A stretch of DNA of 64,000 nucleotides from Charina bottae (Eukaryota > Chordata > Lepidosauria > Squamata > Charinaidae): the NCBI GenBank assembly GCA_023362775.1, contig JALMGJ010000006.1, positions 16,266,001 to 16,330,000 on the forward strand. Reading direction: 5' to 3'. The notes below the pieces were generated by a model. The model worked only from the letters and a program-made list of their open reading frames with translations, searched no databases and was not told where the DNA came from. A program made the translations under genes and the position numbers. Shown in pieces: positions 46,670 to 58,174 of this stretch (position 1 is the first letter of the stretch; each line of letters begins with the position of its first letter).

Positions 46670-47225
46670 TGCCTTCACATTTCCTTCACTTGCTCATTTT
46701 TGGTTAAAATATAAATAATGTAGAGAAAGAACTGAAGAACTCCATTTAATTCATAGGTTTCAGCTAGAGTTCTTACTCTGGGAGTTATACTCTATTTTTA
46801 AGTGACAACAAACATTTTTGTCTTTCAAAGAAATAAAGCCAGCATTCCTTCATGAGGATTTGTTATCTGACAAAGTAATGTACTGAAATAAAATACTGTT
46901 TTTTCAAGAGATATTGACCTAAATATTTTGCGGGGGTGGGGGCGATACGTTCTTGGAAGTTGAAAAAATTGCAGATTTCTTTCATACTCTAGATAAAATT
47001 CCCAGATGGTTTACATGTGTTAAGTTTGCCCATAATTTTACTTAACAACCTTATTTTTTAAAGAATCTGTTTGCACAAATGCTACTTGGGGAAGATAGAA
47101 CTCTAAGCAACAAATAAAGATTGGCAGTGGTTTAGAAAAATAGAGAATAAGTCGAGCAAAGAGAATGGGGAAAATGTAGTATGAATTCCTAATGCTATAT
47201 GTCTAATTGAAATGAGTTGGAAATA
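46670..47225. other. Intron, nothing recognised
   Basis: AT-rich with no conserved frame; a short G-rich tract (GCGGGGGTGGGGGCG) occurs at about 46931. Confidence 0.5.
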
Positions 47226-47229
47226 TCTT

Positions 47230-47455
47230 TATTGTTTTGATTTGTATTCATGCTTATATCCCAACTTTCTTTTGAGAAGTGAAGGAGATACTCTTCTTCC
47301 ATTGAGTAGGTCTCTCCTCATTTCACCTTGAAGATAACTACCATGTGAAGTAGGTTGGAATGACTGACCCAGCATCACCCAGTGACCTTATGTTCAAGTG
47401 GGAACTTGAACCTCATTCTTCCAAGTCCTAATCTTAACCACAACACTAACAAATA
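47230..47455 (-). mobile_element. Old tRNA-derived SINE relic, inverted
   Basis: A TATCCCAACTTTC start, AGTAGGTTGGAATGACTGAC, CAGCATCACCCAGTGACC and CCTAATCTTAACCACAACAC preserve the block order of 13158 at lower identity. Confidence 0.55.
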
Positions 47456-47539
47456 TGAATTGCCCATGAGAATTACCTAGTAGACCTTGTTCAGTAAAAA
47501 TGAAGAGAAAAAGAAGATCCTAAGATAAATAGGCTAACA

Positions 47540-47650
47540 CAGCCTTCTCCAGCCTAGTACCTTCCTGATGGCTGGATTTCAGATGCCAGAATTCCCCAGC
47601 CAACATGGCCACATCAAATTCATGTATCTGGGAGTTGACCACTTTGGTGA
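47540..47650. mobile_element. Decayed hAT-like MITE
   Basis: CAGCCTTCTCCAGCCTAGTA and CCAGAATTCCCCAGCCAACA resemble the MITE at 27389; no clear right end was found. Confidence 0.45.
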
Positions 47651-48730
47651 AGTCTGAGCTAAAGAAACAGGAATGGGTTCCTGGGATTTAGAATCAGAAA
47701 AGAAGAATGTGATGATCTAGCAAGATTTTTAGTGAAGATAATGAATATGGATGAATCTCTAAATTTGGGTGATAGTTTTGTTTTTTTCCAAATGGGGACC
47801 ATTATTTAAAATGTATTAATAAGGCATGGGTTTTAAATGAGAGACAGACATTTAAGTGATGCAGACCATGAATTGTGGAGAGAAAAATCTTTAAAATGCT
47901 ATTCTCAAGCTCTCTTTCCACTCATAGAGCAGAAGATTACAGAGTTCCATAAGTGGAAAAAAATATGGCAGGTACACCCATTTTTTCTGTGCAGGTGGCA
48001 AATGAAACCATCACAGAACGTCTGATGAAGTTTATATAGATAGTTTATATAATGATGAAGTTTATATAGATAGCACACTTAAACTCAGGAATAAGTAATA
48101 TTGGGCCCTTCTAATGTTTGGACAATTGTTCTCATAGTCTCTGCCCATTGGCCATGCTGGCTGCTGCTGATGGGTATTGAAGTATGCACATCTGAAAAGC
48201 ACCTGTTTGTTATACCCCTATTCTTAGTAAATCAGTTCCTCTAAATAAAGTTCTAGATTAAGTTTTGCCTTTATACCACAGAGTACCCAAGAAACTGAAA
48301 TTGAGATGAATGTGGGAATGCATTCACTCCCAGTGGCTTCTACTCCATTAAAATAAGTGGAAAGAAAATAAATGGGAATCGGAAATTTCCATAGACCACT
48401 GGGGTGCATGATCTCAGCTGCAGCTGCTCATCTTTTGAAAATTCAGGACCATGGAAAAAGCATAGCTCAGCGCTAACTGTATGTTTTGCATGATCCCTTA
48501 TTCTATCCCAGGAATCTTCAGTTGAAACAAATGAATATAATACATAAATATATTATATGAAATCTGTATCTGAGATACCAAAGAGCTATTGGCAGCCGGA
48601 GTGTACAATACCAGGTTAAATGGTTAGGTATTCTAATCTGGTGTGAGTCAGTTTCCTTTGGGTGTGCTTATTGAAAAATGTTATTAGCTGAAAGTCTTTC
48701 AAGATGCCTCTTGCCTGTTTTTCCCAACAG

Positions 48731-48984
48731 TAGTTCAGAATCTGAGATGGAGGAGGAGGAAGAAGAAGAGGAGGAGGAGGAGGAGGAGGCAGCAGAGCAG
48801 CCAGGACAACCTACCTCTGATCTGGGTGGTGTTCCTTGGAAAGAGGCTGTGCGAATACATGCCATGTTGAAGGGGAAGAGTGAGGAGGAGCTGGAGGCTG
48901 AGAAAAACCATGATAATGAAGAAGGGGAGGAAGAAGAAGAGGAGGAGGAGCTGGAGGAAGAGGAAGAAGAAGTGTCTAGTGAAG
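48731..48984 (+). CDS. MICAL3: MICAL3 exon: acidic Glu-rich region and PWKEAVRIH motif
   Basis: The acceptor TTTTTCCCAACAG joins phase 2. The product starts SSESEMEEEEEE, a run of glutamates, then the conserved DLGGVPWKEAVRIHAMLKGK, SEEELEAE and a second acidic tract, ending SSE. This alternation of acid tracts around the PWKEAVRIH segment is distinctive of MICAL3. Donor GAAG|GTTAGT, phase 1, 254 nt. GAG/GAA repeats make the acidic tracts prone to length change. Minus-strand poly-Ser/Leu frames here are shadows. Confidence 0.95.
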
Positions 48985-48989
48985 GTTAG

Positions 48990-50730
48990 TAATAGATTAT
49001 TTTCTCCCATCTAGGTATAAATTTGTGTGTTGATGAATAGATATGTGTGTTCAAAAATCCCTCAGGTGGAATTCCTTTTTTTTCCTTTGGAAAGCTTACC
49101 TATTAATAAGTAACAGTGAATTTGGCTGAGTTTGATATATAAAAAATTCTGGGAGGTTAGAGGAGAAATCCTTTGAGGAAGTAATGGGATCCAAATGGAT
49201 GGCTGTTTTTCTGGTTGTATTTTGTCTAATCCATCTTTCATTGTCTTTTTGATTTTAATATCTTGAACACAATACTTGGTTGTCATGTTTGGGTTTACCA
49301 AAAGAAAAAGCTGGGAATGAATATGTTGCACTCAAGTTGAAGAGAGAATCACAATGTTAACCAGCCTCCAAAGCAAACGTTTCAGGAAATAGCCATATCT
49401 TTGTTGTAGAGTACATGCATTATCTACAAAAGTTCAATGTTCAACTTCTATCAATTGCAGGGAAGGCTGAGAAAAACGTCTGTCTGAAATTTGTGAAGCT
49501 GTTACTAAACAGTTTGGAAAATGCTAAATTTGCTTTGACTTTATGTAAGACAGCTTCCTATGTCTTCTTATGTCCTGGCCACTGGTTGATGGGGAGTGGG
49601 GTTCATTGTTAATGAATGAGATCAGTGGAGTTAATCAAGATCAAGGAAGAAGTTCATGAGTTTGAGGTTGCATGGAAATTGGTTCAAGATTATGGCTAAT
49701 TAAGATAGAAGAATTCAAGATTATGGCTAATTAATATAGAAAAATCCTGGGAAATTTATGACAGATGCTGATGGAATACCTACAACCAATACTAGTTGTC
49801 TTGGAAGAGTTTAAGTTCCCAGTTCATCAGAAAGCTGAACTTACTGCCTTATAACAGCAGGGAAAAAATTAGCCAAACCTCAGCATATGTCTTCATTCCA
49901 GATGTAAAATAATTCCCAATTTTGTTTCTCTTGGTTTTTGTACTTAAATTCTAAATACCTCTTTCAAGCATGGTGTTAATTATGAAACAAAAGTCACATG
50001 CCTAAACCAGAGATTACTACTGGTAGTGGTTGGGAAATTGCAAGTTACTGTTGTAGCAGTTGCTGAGGCCTTCATAGTCAAAGGTTGGCGGTTCCATACC
50101 TCCTCTGCCAGAAGCCTTCTGGGTCTTCAAATCCTGGTCCCAACTCCTGGTTTGGAAGAGCAGCTTGATAGTACCTGCTGCCACCATCTCTCCTCCAAAA
50201 CCACTTCATGTGGCCCAAAATCTCCATAAAGAGGCTAGTAAACAGTCGTAATATTACTTTTCAAGAAGATTCTTAAATTATATCTTAATGAACATAGCCT
50301 GAAATATCAATGAAGGCCGAAATTAAGTATCCAGTTCTATAACTTGTACTGACAAAGAAAATGAGACAGATCAAAAGCCTAGTGCAAATTCCTGGCTGTT
50401 TTTACTGTCTGAAAGCAAATGATCCTCTGCAGCAGTTTTCTGGATTTCTCTAGCTTCTTGGAGATTTAAAATGGGCAGCAGATGCTGTGAGGAATGATAA
50501 TAGTCTTGTCCTTTTTTCAGCTCCTCTCCATGAGCTTCTCCCCTTGTTTTTTAAAAACCAAATATTTTCTATATCCAGCAGAGAAATGAGGTGGTATAAT
50601 TGTACATGACAAACAGCCATCTCTCATTCATGGGGATGAGGATGGGATTGTGAGTCTGAGTCTGCAATTTGGTATACAGGCTACATTCGCAACTGTCTTA
50701 AAAGTTGTAAGTAAATATTTACTGTAGCCA
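48990..50730. other. Intron, no mobile element recognised
   Basis: Contains a tandem duplication of about 31 bp (CAAGATTATGGCTAATTAA repeated) at 49687-49740. A splice-like segment at 50521-50599 fails on phase. Confidence 0.5.
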
Positions 50731-50747
50731 CTAGTAGAAAACCATAA

Positions 50748-51083
50748 GTAAAGGTAAAGGTTCCCCCGCACATTTGTGCAGTCGTATCCAACTCTAGGGG
50801 CCGGTGCTCATCTCTGTTTGTTAGCTGAAGAGCCAGCGTTGTCCGAAGACGCTTCCACAGTCATGTGGCCAGCATGACGCACGCGGAACGCTTTTACCTA
50901 CCCACCGAAGTGGTACCTATTCATCTACTTGCATTTGCATGCTTTCGAATTGCTAGGTTGGCAAGAGCTGGAGCTAGTGCGGGAGCTCACTCCGTCATGC
51001 AGGGCTAGGGATTCGAACCTCCGAACTTGCAATCTTCCGATCGACAAGCCTGGCGTCTTACCCGCTGAGCCACCACGCCCCTA
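50748..51083 (-). mobile_element. Sauria-type SINE, copy 3, inverted
   Basis: Reverse complement of copy 1: GTAAAGGTAAAGGTTCC tail at the left, GGATTCGAACCTCCG B box and CTGAGCCACCACG A-box side at the right. The 13-bp duplication TAGAAAACCATAA is at 50735-50747 and 51084-51096. Confidence 0.93.
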
Positions 51084-51725
51084 TAGAAAACCATAAACCT
51101 GTAGAATATTTAGGTTTGAAGGTGAATAGGATCCTAGCATCTCTGATTTTTTTTTAAGTTGGAGAAAGACAATTGAATTTCCTTGTTTTTAATCACAACT
51201 GGCAAAAAAGACCAATTTTGTTATTTTTGGAGAATCTTTTTTAAATGAATAGTTCCAATTTTAAAGTAAGTATGGACTGCCAGAGCATTTGATCACTCTC
51301 TGAAGACTTGCATGGATCAACTCCTTTAATAATGGAACACAAGCAGGGAATTTTAGCCAACAAAGGCCTTGGTTGAGAGATCCAACTCCTGCATAAAGAA
51401 AACTGTTAGTTAGAGAGAACATAGATGCAGGGAAGTTGCTCGTAAATCCACACACGCTGTTGTACACATATATATGCATATTCCATTTTTGTAGCATGTA
51501 TGCCCTGTGGGATAGGCGTGTATCCATTACTCCTTGAGATGGACATATTTAGCATGTTCAGATTCCTCTATGAAATTGAAAATGTGTGAGACAATTTAGA
51601 ATAAGTAAATTAGAGCCTCTGTGGGTTTCCCCAGCCTTCTCTATGTTCCTTCTTACTCTGTCCTTTGTTTCACTCTCATATCTGTGTCAATGCTATTTGT
51701 TGGTGTCTTCCTCCCCCTGCTGTAG

Positions 51726-51815
51726 AGGGAGTGTATTACCCTTGGGAGAGAGAACTTCAGCAAGGCCTCTGGCTTCAACGTCTCTCAAACGAAGAGGACA
51801 CGGGTACATTTAAAG
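51726..51815 (+). CDS. MICAL3: MICAL3 cassette exon (30 codons, YPWERE motif)
   Basis: A strong acceptor (TCTTCCTCCCCCTGCTGTAG) and a donor AAAG|GTACCC bound 90 nt. In phase 1, as demanded by both neighbours, it is fully open: EGVYYPWERELQQGLW, then LQRLSNEEDTGTFK. The Trp-rich, charged peptide looks like real protein rather than translated intron. It is probably optional, since the canonical human protein as I recall it passes from the acidic region directly to the exon at 54366. Its length of 3n preserves the frame either way. Confidence 0.75.
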
Positions 51816-51969
51816 GTACCCCTGCACCATCACCACTTCCCTTAAGGAAAAAGGGGAGCTCCTTTTCACAAAGAGCAGGTCTCGTGTGGTGCGGCATATT
51901 TACAAACAGCAGTATTCAACAAATTTCTTTTTAAAAAAATTAGGTTTATATCCTTCCTTTCCTCTAGGA

Positions 51970-52077
51970 CAGTGTTTCTCAACCTTAGCAACTTTAAGAT
52001 GGGTGGACTTCAACTCCCAGAATTCCCTGGGAGTTGAAGTCCACCCATCTTAAAGTTGCTGAGGATGAGGAACATTG
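51970..52077. mobile_element. Palindromic hAT MITE, copy 5
   Basis: CAGTGTTTCTCAACCTTAGC with a decayed complementary right end, palindromic around CCTGGGAGTTGAAGTCC. Flanks CTCTAGGA (51962-51969) and CTGTAGGA (52078-52085). Confidence 0.8.
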
Positions 52078-52982
52078 CTGTAGGACATCAATATGGTACC
52101 CGTTGTGGTTTCCCTTCATTGTTTCATCGCAATAACTCTGAGATAAATTGGGGCGAGGAATAGAGACTGGCTTAATTCACTCCCTGATCACCATGGTCAG
52201 ATGGGGACTTGGAGCTGGTTCTCTTTGGTCTTTGTCCAACATTTTAACATTATATAGTTAGGAGCAAATACAAAATTTGCTTGTTCTCTGCCTCTTCCGT
52301 AAGATAAATAGAGCCACGCCTAGATTAAAGCTCAGGCGTTTCTCAATTAAATTCATTAAATTCCATGGCCAAATATGTGTCTGTTGCTGCCCACTTTTAT
52401 ACCATCCTTCTGTGCTGCTTATCTGGGGAATGAGTCAAACCATAAGCATTCAAAGACTAGCAGCATCGTGATCTTGCTTTTTTCCCTGTGCATGTGTTGC
52501 AACAATTTTTTTTAAGTATGTCATGGCTTGACATTTTTGTTACAGTGATACTTTCATTAAAAAGAATCCACACTATCTTTTTTATTAACCAGAAAACCTG
52601 GGTGGGGGATTTTTTTTTCCAGTTTTTGAAGACTTGTTTTGAAAAGCTAGAAGGTCCCCTCCATTATTTGATTCCTTCACATGTTATTGTGACATTTATT
52701 ACAATTCAGTGTATCTTGTTTGCTTTTAGTACCTTATATCCAGCTGCAAAAACAGTTGTATAAATAGGGAACAGGATACAATAGCAGTCACTATGGCTAT
52801 GTTGATATATTGTAATAAACAGAATTTTGAAGAATTATAGCTTGCCAGAGAACAAGCAGCATAGGAGTGTGTGCTGCTTTGCTCACACACAGACCCTACC
52901 AGCATTTGTGGTTAATAAACAGGCTACTCCATCCATGGTTTGTTTATTAGGACATTTGAACCAGGGTTTCTGTCCTTTATAG

Positions 52983-53200
52983 CAGCGGTCCCCAACCTTT
53001 TTGGCACCAGGCACCGGTCGTGGAAGAAAATTTTTCCACGGAACAGGGGGCGGGATTTGCAGGCAGGGGCCAATCACATGCACCAGGGGGTGGGGTTTGC
53101 AGGCGGGAGCCAATCACGCGTACCGGGGGGCAGGGTTTGCAGGCGGGAGCCCCGCGGCCCACTTCCTAACAGGCCGCGGCCCACGGGTTGGGGACCCCTG
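52983..53200. mobile_element. hAT-like MITE with GC-rich tandem repeat
   Basis: Termini CAGCGGTCCCCAACC and, in complement, CAGGGGTCCCCAACC. An exact 8-bp duplication CTTTATAG is present at 52975-52982 and 53201-53208. The interior repeats a 40-bp unit (GCAGGCGGGAGCCAATCACG type) about 2.4 times. Confidence 0.9.
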
Positions 53201-53439
53201 CTTTATAGAACAAGCCAGATCCACATTTTGTTCTTGCTTTCAGTGAACTTGTTCAAATGAAACAATAAACAAATGCCAACTGGACTATCAGAAATCATTA
53301 ATAACCAGTGATCAGAGCAGCATGCAGTCAGCACACTTCTTGTTTGTACTAAGCTATAGATTTTCAGAAATTCAACATATTAGCCCCTTGTGTTAAATTT
53401 CACCAGTAGGTCAAAAGTTTTTGGGGAGACAAATCATCT

Positions 53440-53486
53440 GTTATTTATAAAAATAATAAAGGCGGGATATAAAATAAAATAAAAAT
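53440..53486 (+). repeat. SINE tail fragment
   Basis: TTATTTATAAAAATAATAAA then GGCGGGATATAAAATAAAAT, the 3' end of the family at 62085. Confidence 0.6.
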
Positions 53487-54365
53487 CTTGATTGGCTAAA
53501 AGAAAATTGGAAATGGTGAGTTTTGTTAGGTACTATCAGAATAACGAGCTTTAGTTTCGATGGTTGGTGAGGCCTGCTCTTTAAGAGCCTTGCTAAGGTT
53601 CTGTGTATGATTTCCCAGCAGTTTTTAATCTCACAGATTAAACTCACCCTGTTAACTCTCCAGCAGTGTGTTCTGGTGGTGTAAACACTAACTCTACTTA
53701 CCCAAGGACTTGTGTTGGACAAGGACAGTTGACAGCATGAGTTGCCATGGTTCAACAAGAGAACTTGAGTGCATGATGCTCTTCAAAATTTCATGGGATG
53801 GTTTTACAGTCACATCATATTGCTTGGAAGCAAAATAGGATTGTGGTGTGAATAAAAGAAAAGGAACAAAATTGATTTAAAATTCTGCCTCCATTCTTAG
53901 TTTATTTCTGCTATTCTGTGATTTAAGTTGCATATTGGGCAGTTGTTATTTTTTGAAATGCTGCTCAATAAAAGAGCAAAGGAAATCAGTCTGTTATAAA
54001 CCATATTGGGTGAACACAGTAGCTTTATTAGCAGTTCAAGAAGAATGATAAAATATACAGGTTTGAATTAGATGCCTTTCTAATAGTCTTAAGCATGGTG
54101 AATCTTCAAGTATTGTGTGCATCACTGAAGGATTTTTTTTGCACAGAGTGGAATATATCAACGTGCAATGTGGAAGGAAACATTTGCATGCCCAATGCTG
54201 ATCTTTACCTGTCTTCTCTTTCGAGCTACTTCAAATAACTTTTTTTTCTTTCCCTACATTTCCTTTCCAATGATTTGTACTCCTCTTCCTCCCCTCTCCT
54301 TTTCCTCCCTGTTTTCCTTTGCCAATGCCTTCTACATGATCCACCACTGGCTTCTTGTCTGCTAG

Positions 54366-54503
54366 CTGGAAACCTGAGGCTGCAGCAGTTAGTAAATCCA
54401 ATTGATCCCCTGGAGATCTTGGCAGATGTACATTGGACACACATCCGTCAGAAAGAGGAGGAGGAAAAAGTGGGTCCTACTTCTAAGTCCTCCACCTCAA
54501 GAG
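54366..54503 (+). CDS. MICAL3: MICAL3 exon: DPLEI-ADVHWTHIR segment
   Basis: The acceptor GGCTTCTTGTCTGCTAG continues phase 1 and reads AGNLRLQQLVNPIDPLEILA, DVHWTHIRQKEEEEK and SKSSTSR. Human MICAL3 has a closely similar DPLEIQADVHWTHIRE block here, by memory. Donor AGAG|GTAAAT, phase 1, 138 nt. Both of its junctions are phase 1, so it is skippable. Confidence 0.93.
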
Positions 54504-54884
54504 GTAAATGTGTCCTCTGCATTGACCCCTTACATCATAGAGGCATTTGATTCCCATGAAATGCATCTGCAGAAAGACCAGTTCTGAGACCATCTTCATG
54601 TGGCTTTTAGAAGTGTTGATTTCATGTTTGTCACCCTTTGTAATAGAATGGAATTAATCTTGCATCCATGGTATGAACATTTATTTGTAATGGAAGAGAG
54701 ATCTGCTGGTATGTACGAGGACTATAGTAAGTGGTATCCCTTTTAAGTTTTAAGTGCCCAGGACTTCCTAAGACAGGTAGAACTAGCTAGATTAGTCTAC
54801 TAATGCAAGACTAATGTGAAACAAAGCGAGTCTAAAAATATCAGGAATAGCTAGTTGTCCTTTAGACTGGCTTAACAGAAGCAG

Positions 54885-54975
54885 CCTCCCTCAGCCTGGT
54901 ACACCCCAGATGTTTTGTGTCTCCAAGAATTTCAATCCAGCACGGGTCATATTGATGATTTGGTGGATTCAGAAT
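54885..54975. repeat. Decayed hAT-like MITE
   Basis: CAGCCTCCCTCAGCCTGGTA and CCAGATGTTTTGTGTC with AATTTCAATCCAGCAC resemble the MITE family of 27389; edges unclear. Confidence 0.4.
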
Positions 54976-55865
54976 AGAAGAATGAAAAAGGCAAGATTGA
55001 TAAAGAGGAATTAGTTAAGAGAATTTGAGTGAACTGTGCATTTTGCTTCAATTACTTTCTCCATGGAGATTTTTTAGAAGCTGAAAAGAAATGTAAAGGA
55101 CAGCTTTCTCCATTCTATGCCTACAAACCATGTTGGATTCCAATTCCCATCCTCCATAGCCATTTGAGAATGATGGCACTTGTATTTCAAAACACTTGGA
55201 AGGTACTGATGGGGAAAGTTTAAATAGAGGACATCCCAACTATTGGATTATTAATGTTCTCAACCATTTGTAACACGTAGAATTATGGGAGTCTAGATAA
55301 AGATATTTCTTCTTTAACCTAAAAAAAATAGGGCAAGAAACCCAAGTCTTCTCTCTTACTGGCTCTGATCTTCTTGGGTGCTCCATACAAGGTAAATCTC
55401 ATATTGGGATAAGACGCTCTTGCTTATATTTAGCCTAGCAAATGCTTGATGTTTCCATGCTTCAGAGCTTCTGTTGGATAGATAATCCTAGATTTGTGTT
55501 CCCCCGACATTTTTTTACATTAACTCTGCAGTTTGTTACTTTTCTGGAGCAAAGACTCTCAGAGAACAAGGCTCTTGGTGCAGTTCATCCTTCACTGTTG
55601 GCTGTCCTGGCTGAGCTGCCAAAACTTGTAGTTCAGCAGCATCTGGAGGTCACCCGTAGCCCATTCCAGGTCAAGACAGTACTTCAGTTTTTATGCCATA
55701 TCATATTCCTAATTTTGAAATATTAATACTTTGCAAGGAGGGTAAAGATTCCTCTCTCCCAAAGCCACTGAAATCACAATGGTCCAATTACGTATTGACT
55801 TGCCTTCTCCAAATCCTTTACAGAGTTTCCTTCTTTATACTTCCCTTGAAATGAAAGGCCTGTGG

Positions 55866-55914
55866 GTGTGCGCGCGCATGCATGCATGCATGCGTGTGTG
55901 TGTGTGTGTGTGTG
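55866..55914. repeat. (GC/CATG)n(TG)n compound microsatellite
   Basis: GTGTGCGCGCGCATGCATGC followed by CATGCGTGTG and a TG run; an alternating purine-pyrimidine tract. Confidence 0.95.
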
Positions 55915-55924
55915 ATAATAAAAA

Positions 55925-57515
55925 TAATTATTAGCAGAGGAGGTGGTATGGATGAGCTTTGCCAGAGAAGGATTGCTTGTTCATTTAGTCCTAGAGTTCT
56001 GTACTTGGTCACATACCATGAAATGTTACTCTGAATGCCTATGCTGCAACCTACCAAAAAATAGATGACTTTCAATTTAAAGCAGCCCTTCCAAATAAAA
56101 AACAATTAGATAGAAATAAACCCTCATCTGCCTTTTTACTGCATTTTCACTGAATGTAAGAGAACCTTCCCATTTTAAAGGTAAATTATTTGGGTGAAAA
56201 ATTAGCCTTCCTTTTGAGAAAATACAAGTAAATGATGTTTCCAAACTCTGATTGCACAATTATTCCAGTGTTATTTGAACGTTCCACTCGGATAGTCAGT
56301 CTTTCACCAAGCCCTGTATCTCAGTCTGTCTTCGTCCAAATATATAATCAATACCTCTAGCCTTCTATTATTGGAAGTCTCAAACACTTTCTTTTTCCTA
56401 ACAGTAACTTGATCATTTTTTGAGATCAAGAAAACAACAATCTGCACTTCTTAAAATATAAGCAGTCCTAAAGTTTGACAATTTGGCACTGCTGAAATTG
56501 AAAATGAACAGCCCAAGCACAAGAGCTCTTATACTACTTTCTCTGAAGAAAAAAAAGAAGGAAGAAAAAGAAAGCATATTTTGAGGTTCAGTAACTTTGA
56601 AAAAGTTAATTTGTTCATTATACTTCCCTTATGCCATATTCTATGGATTTTTCATATTGCCTTATTTCATAATTGGATTTTCTCTGATGATCTGAAATAT
56701 GTATTTGGGTTTGATTGTTAGTTTGGTTCCATGGGAACTTTCCTCTGATTCCCTTCCTTGATTTTTCTAACCGCTGTACCCCAGTATGGTCCTTTTTCTT
56801 TTTGTTGGGATAAACTCTTAGAATTCTCATCCAGGGCAGCCAGACCCAGGTAACACTGGTCCCAGGTAGGGGAACTCTGATTCAACCTTTTTAATGTTCC
56901 AGGTTAAGTAGTATAAAAGGGCTTGATCTTGTCTCATAGCTAAGAGAAAGCTGAAGATACAATTTTGTAACTCGTATTAAGTAATGGGCTCTAAATTGAC
57001 CTTTTTACATTGTCTGTGGTAGATGGAAAAGTCTTTATCAAGACTGAATGTTTTTGGCAGGAGAACCAGGGAGAAGATGGTGTGAGGACTTCTAAGATTT
57101 GGATTCTCTGTGGCAGGGTAATCATCAGAGGAACGATTCATCTACTTAAAGGAAGGGAGTGAATATAATAGGGATTGGGGTAGTCCATTGATCAGAGCAT
57201 TTCTGTTTTAAGTAGTTTTGATTTTACCAGAGGAACTCTGACTTACAAGAGAAAGGTCAGAGCTCATGCAAATGTTAATCTCAACTTGTAGTAATTTTTC
57301 AACACCCATGGTAGCAGATACCAGGTTCAAGGAATTCATGTTTCAACCTCCCCCTTCTTACACTCCCACTTAGGGTCCTTCTGAGTTTGGTTTTCCCTGG
57401 TGTTTTTGTTTTGTTTTGTTTTCCTGTTTCCATACATTTCCTTTTGTGATATTTCCATTCCAAAATACATGTTTTGTGCTGTGGAATTTATTATAATTTT
57501 ATTTTATTTTAATTC
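55925..57515. other. Intron, nothing recognised
   Basis: AT-rich; open frames are short and unrelated to known proteins. Confidence 0.5.
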
Positions 57516-57517
57516 AG

Positions 57518-57580
57518 CATCCGACCTTCCCTCCATCCGCCACGAGGCAGTGCAGGCATGGCTGGATGCAGTCCCAGGAG
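57518..57580 (+). CDS. MICAL3: MICAL3 cassette exon (21 codons)
   Basis: TTATTTTAATTCAG precedes 63 nt that read, in phase 1, ASDLPSIRHEAVQAWLDAVP; donor GGAG|GTAGTT returns phase 1. The peptide is compact and amphipathic. I recall no equivalent in the canonical human protein, so it is probably an alternatively used cassette. Splice signals, phase agreement and base composition against the intron support it. Confidence 0.75.
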
Positions 57581-58085
57581 GTAGTTTTGGTGATGTTCTG
57601 TTAATAGCTCACAAGTAACCCTGCCCGCCACCGCTGGCAATGCCACCTGTCCATGTTTCCAGTGCCCCATCTGCTGGTCCTTTTTTAACCCAGGAACTAT
57701 CAATGTCTTCATCGCTACTGCATGGCAGAGTTGGGGAGGAAGGGAAAGGGGGTTGCATGTCTCACTGAGATGAGCCATTCTTGCATGAATTAGACCGCCA
57801 TTTAATTCTGCAGCTTCCCTTCTTGTAGAGAATACTGGAAATGCAGATATAGTTGAGGGAAGAAGTAGATTTTGCACATACGCCATAGACCAGTAGGACC
57901 TATTTGAATCTAACACTATCTGAAAGGTGAAGACAAGCCAGAGCCTCTACACAGGTGTATTTACAGCTGTGCCCTTAGACACAGTCCTGATGATCAAGCA
58001 CCCACCTGACAGTTGCAGTTTGCTACAAAGACAGGGCTTCCATTGGTGCCAATAGAAGATGGCATCCCAAGATAACCCGCAACAA

Positions 58086-58169
58086 AATGTCTTCCCAACA
58101 TAAGTTAACTTCCTTTACTCACTTTGTGAGAAGTGAGTAAAGGAAGTTAACGTATGTTGGGAAGACATT
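58086..58169. repeat. Inverted repeat (39-nt arms, 6-nt loop)
   Basis: Arms 58086-58124 and 58131-58169 are complementary with a single mismatch, around the loop TGTGAG. Arm start AATGTCTTCCCAACATAAG. No flanking direct repeat was seen. Confidence 0.9.
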
Positions 58170-58174
58170 GTCTT

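Noticed and set aside
48668..49010. Minus-strand poly-Ser and Leu/Phe-rich frames
   Set aside because: Shadows of the Glu-rich MICAL3 exon on the other strand.
50521..50600. CTTTTTTCAG acceptor followed by an open phase-1 segment
   Set aside because: The only nearby donor leaves phase 2, incompatible with the next exon, and the peptide is low-complexity.
55534..55670. Exon-like stretch after TTAACTCTGCAG reading FVTFLEQRLSENKALG
   Set aside because: The second half (TTGTAGTTCAGCAGCATCTGG) resembles a common hAT MITE with a CCAGATG/GTAGTCCA motif, and the apparent donor GTCACC does not give the required phase.
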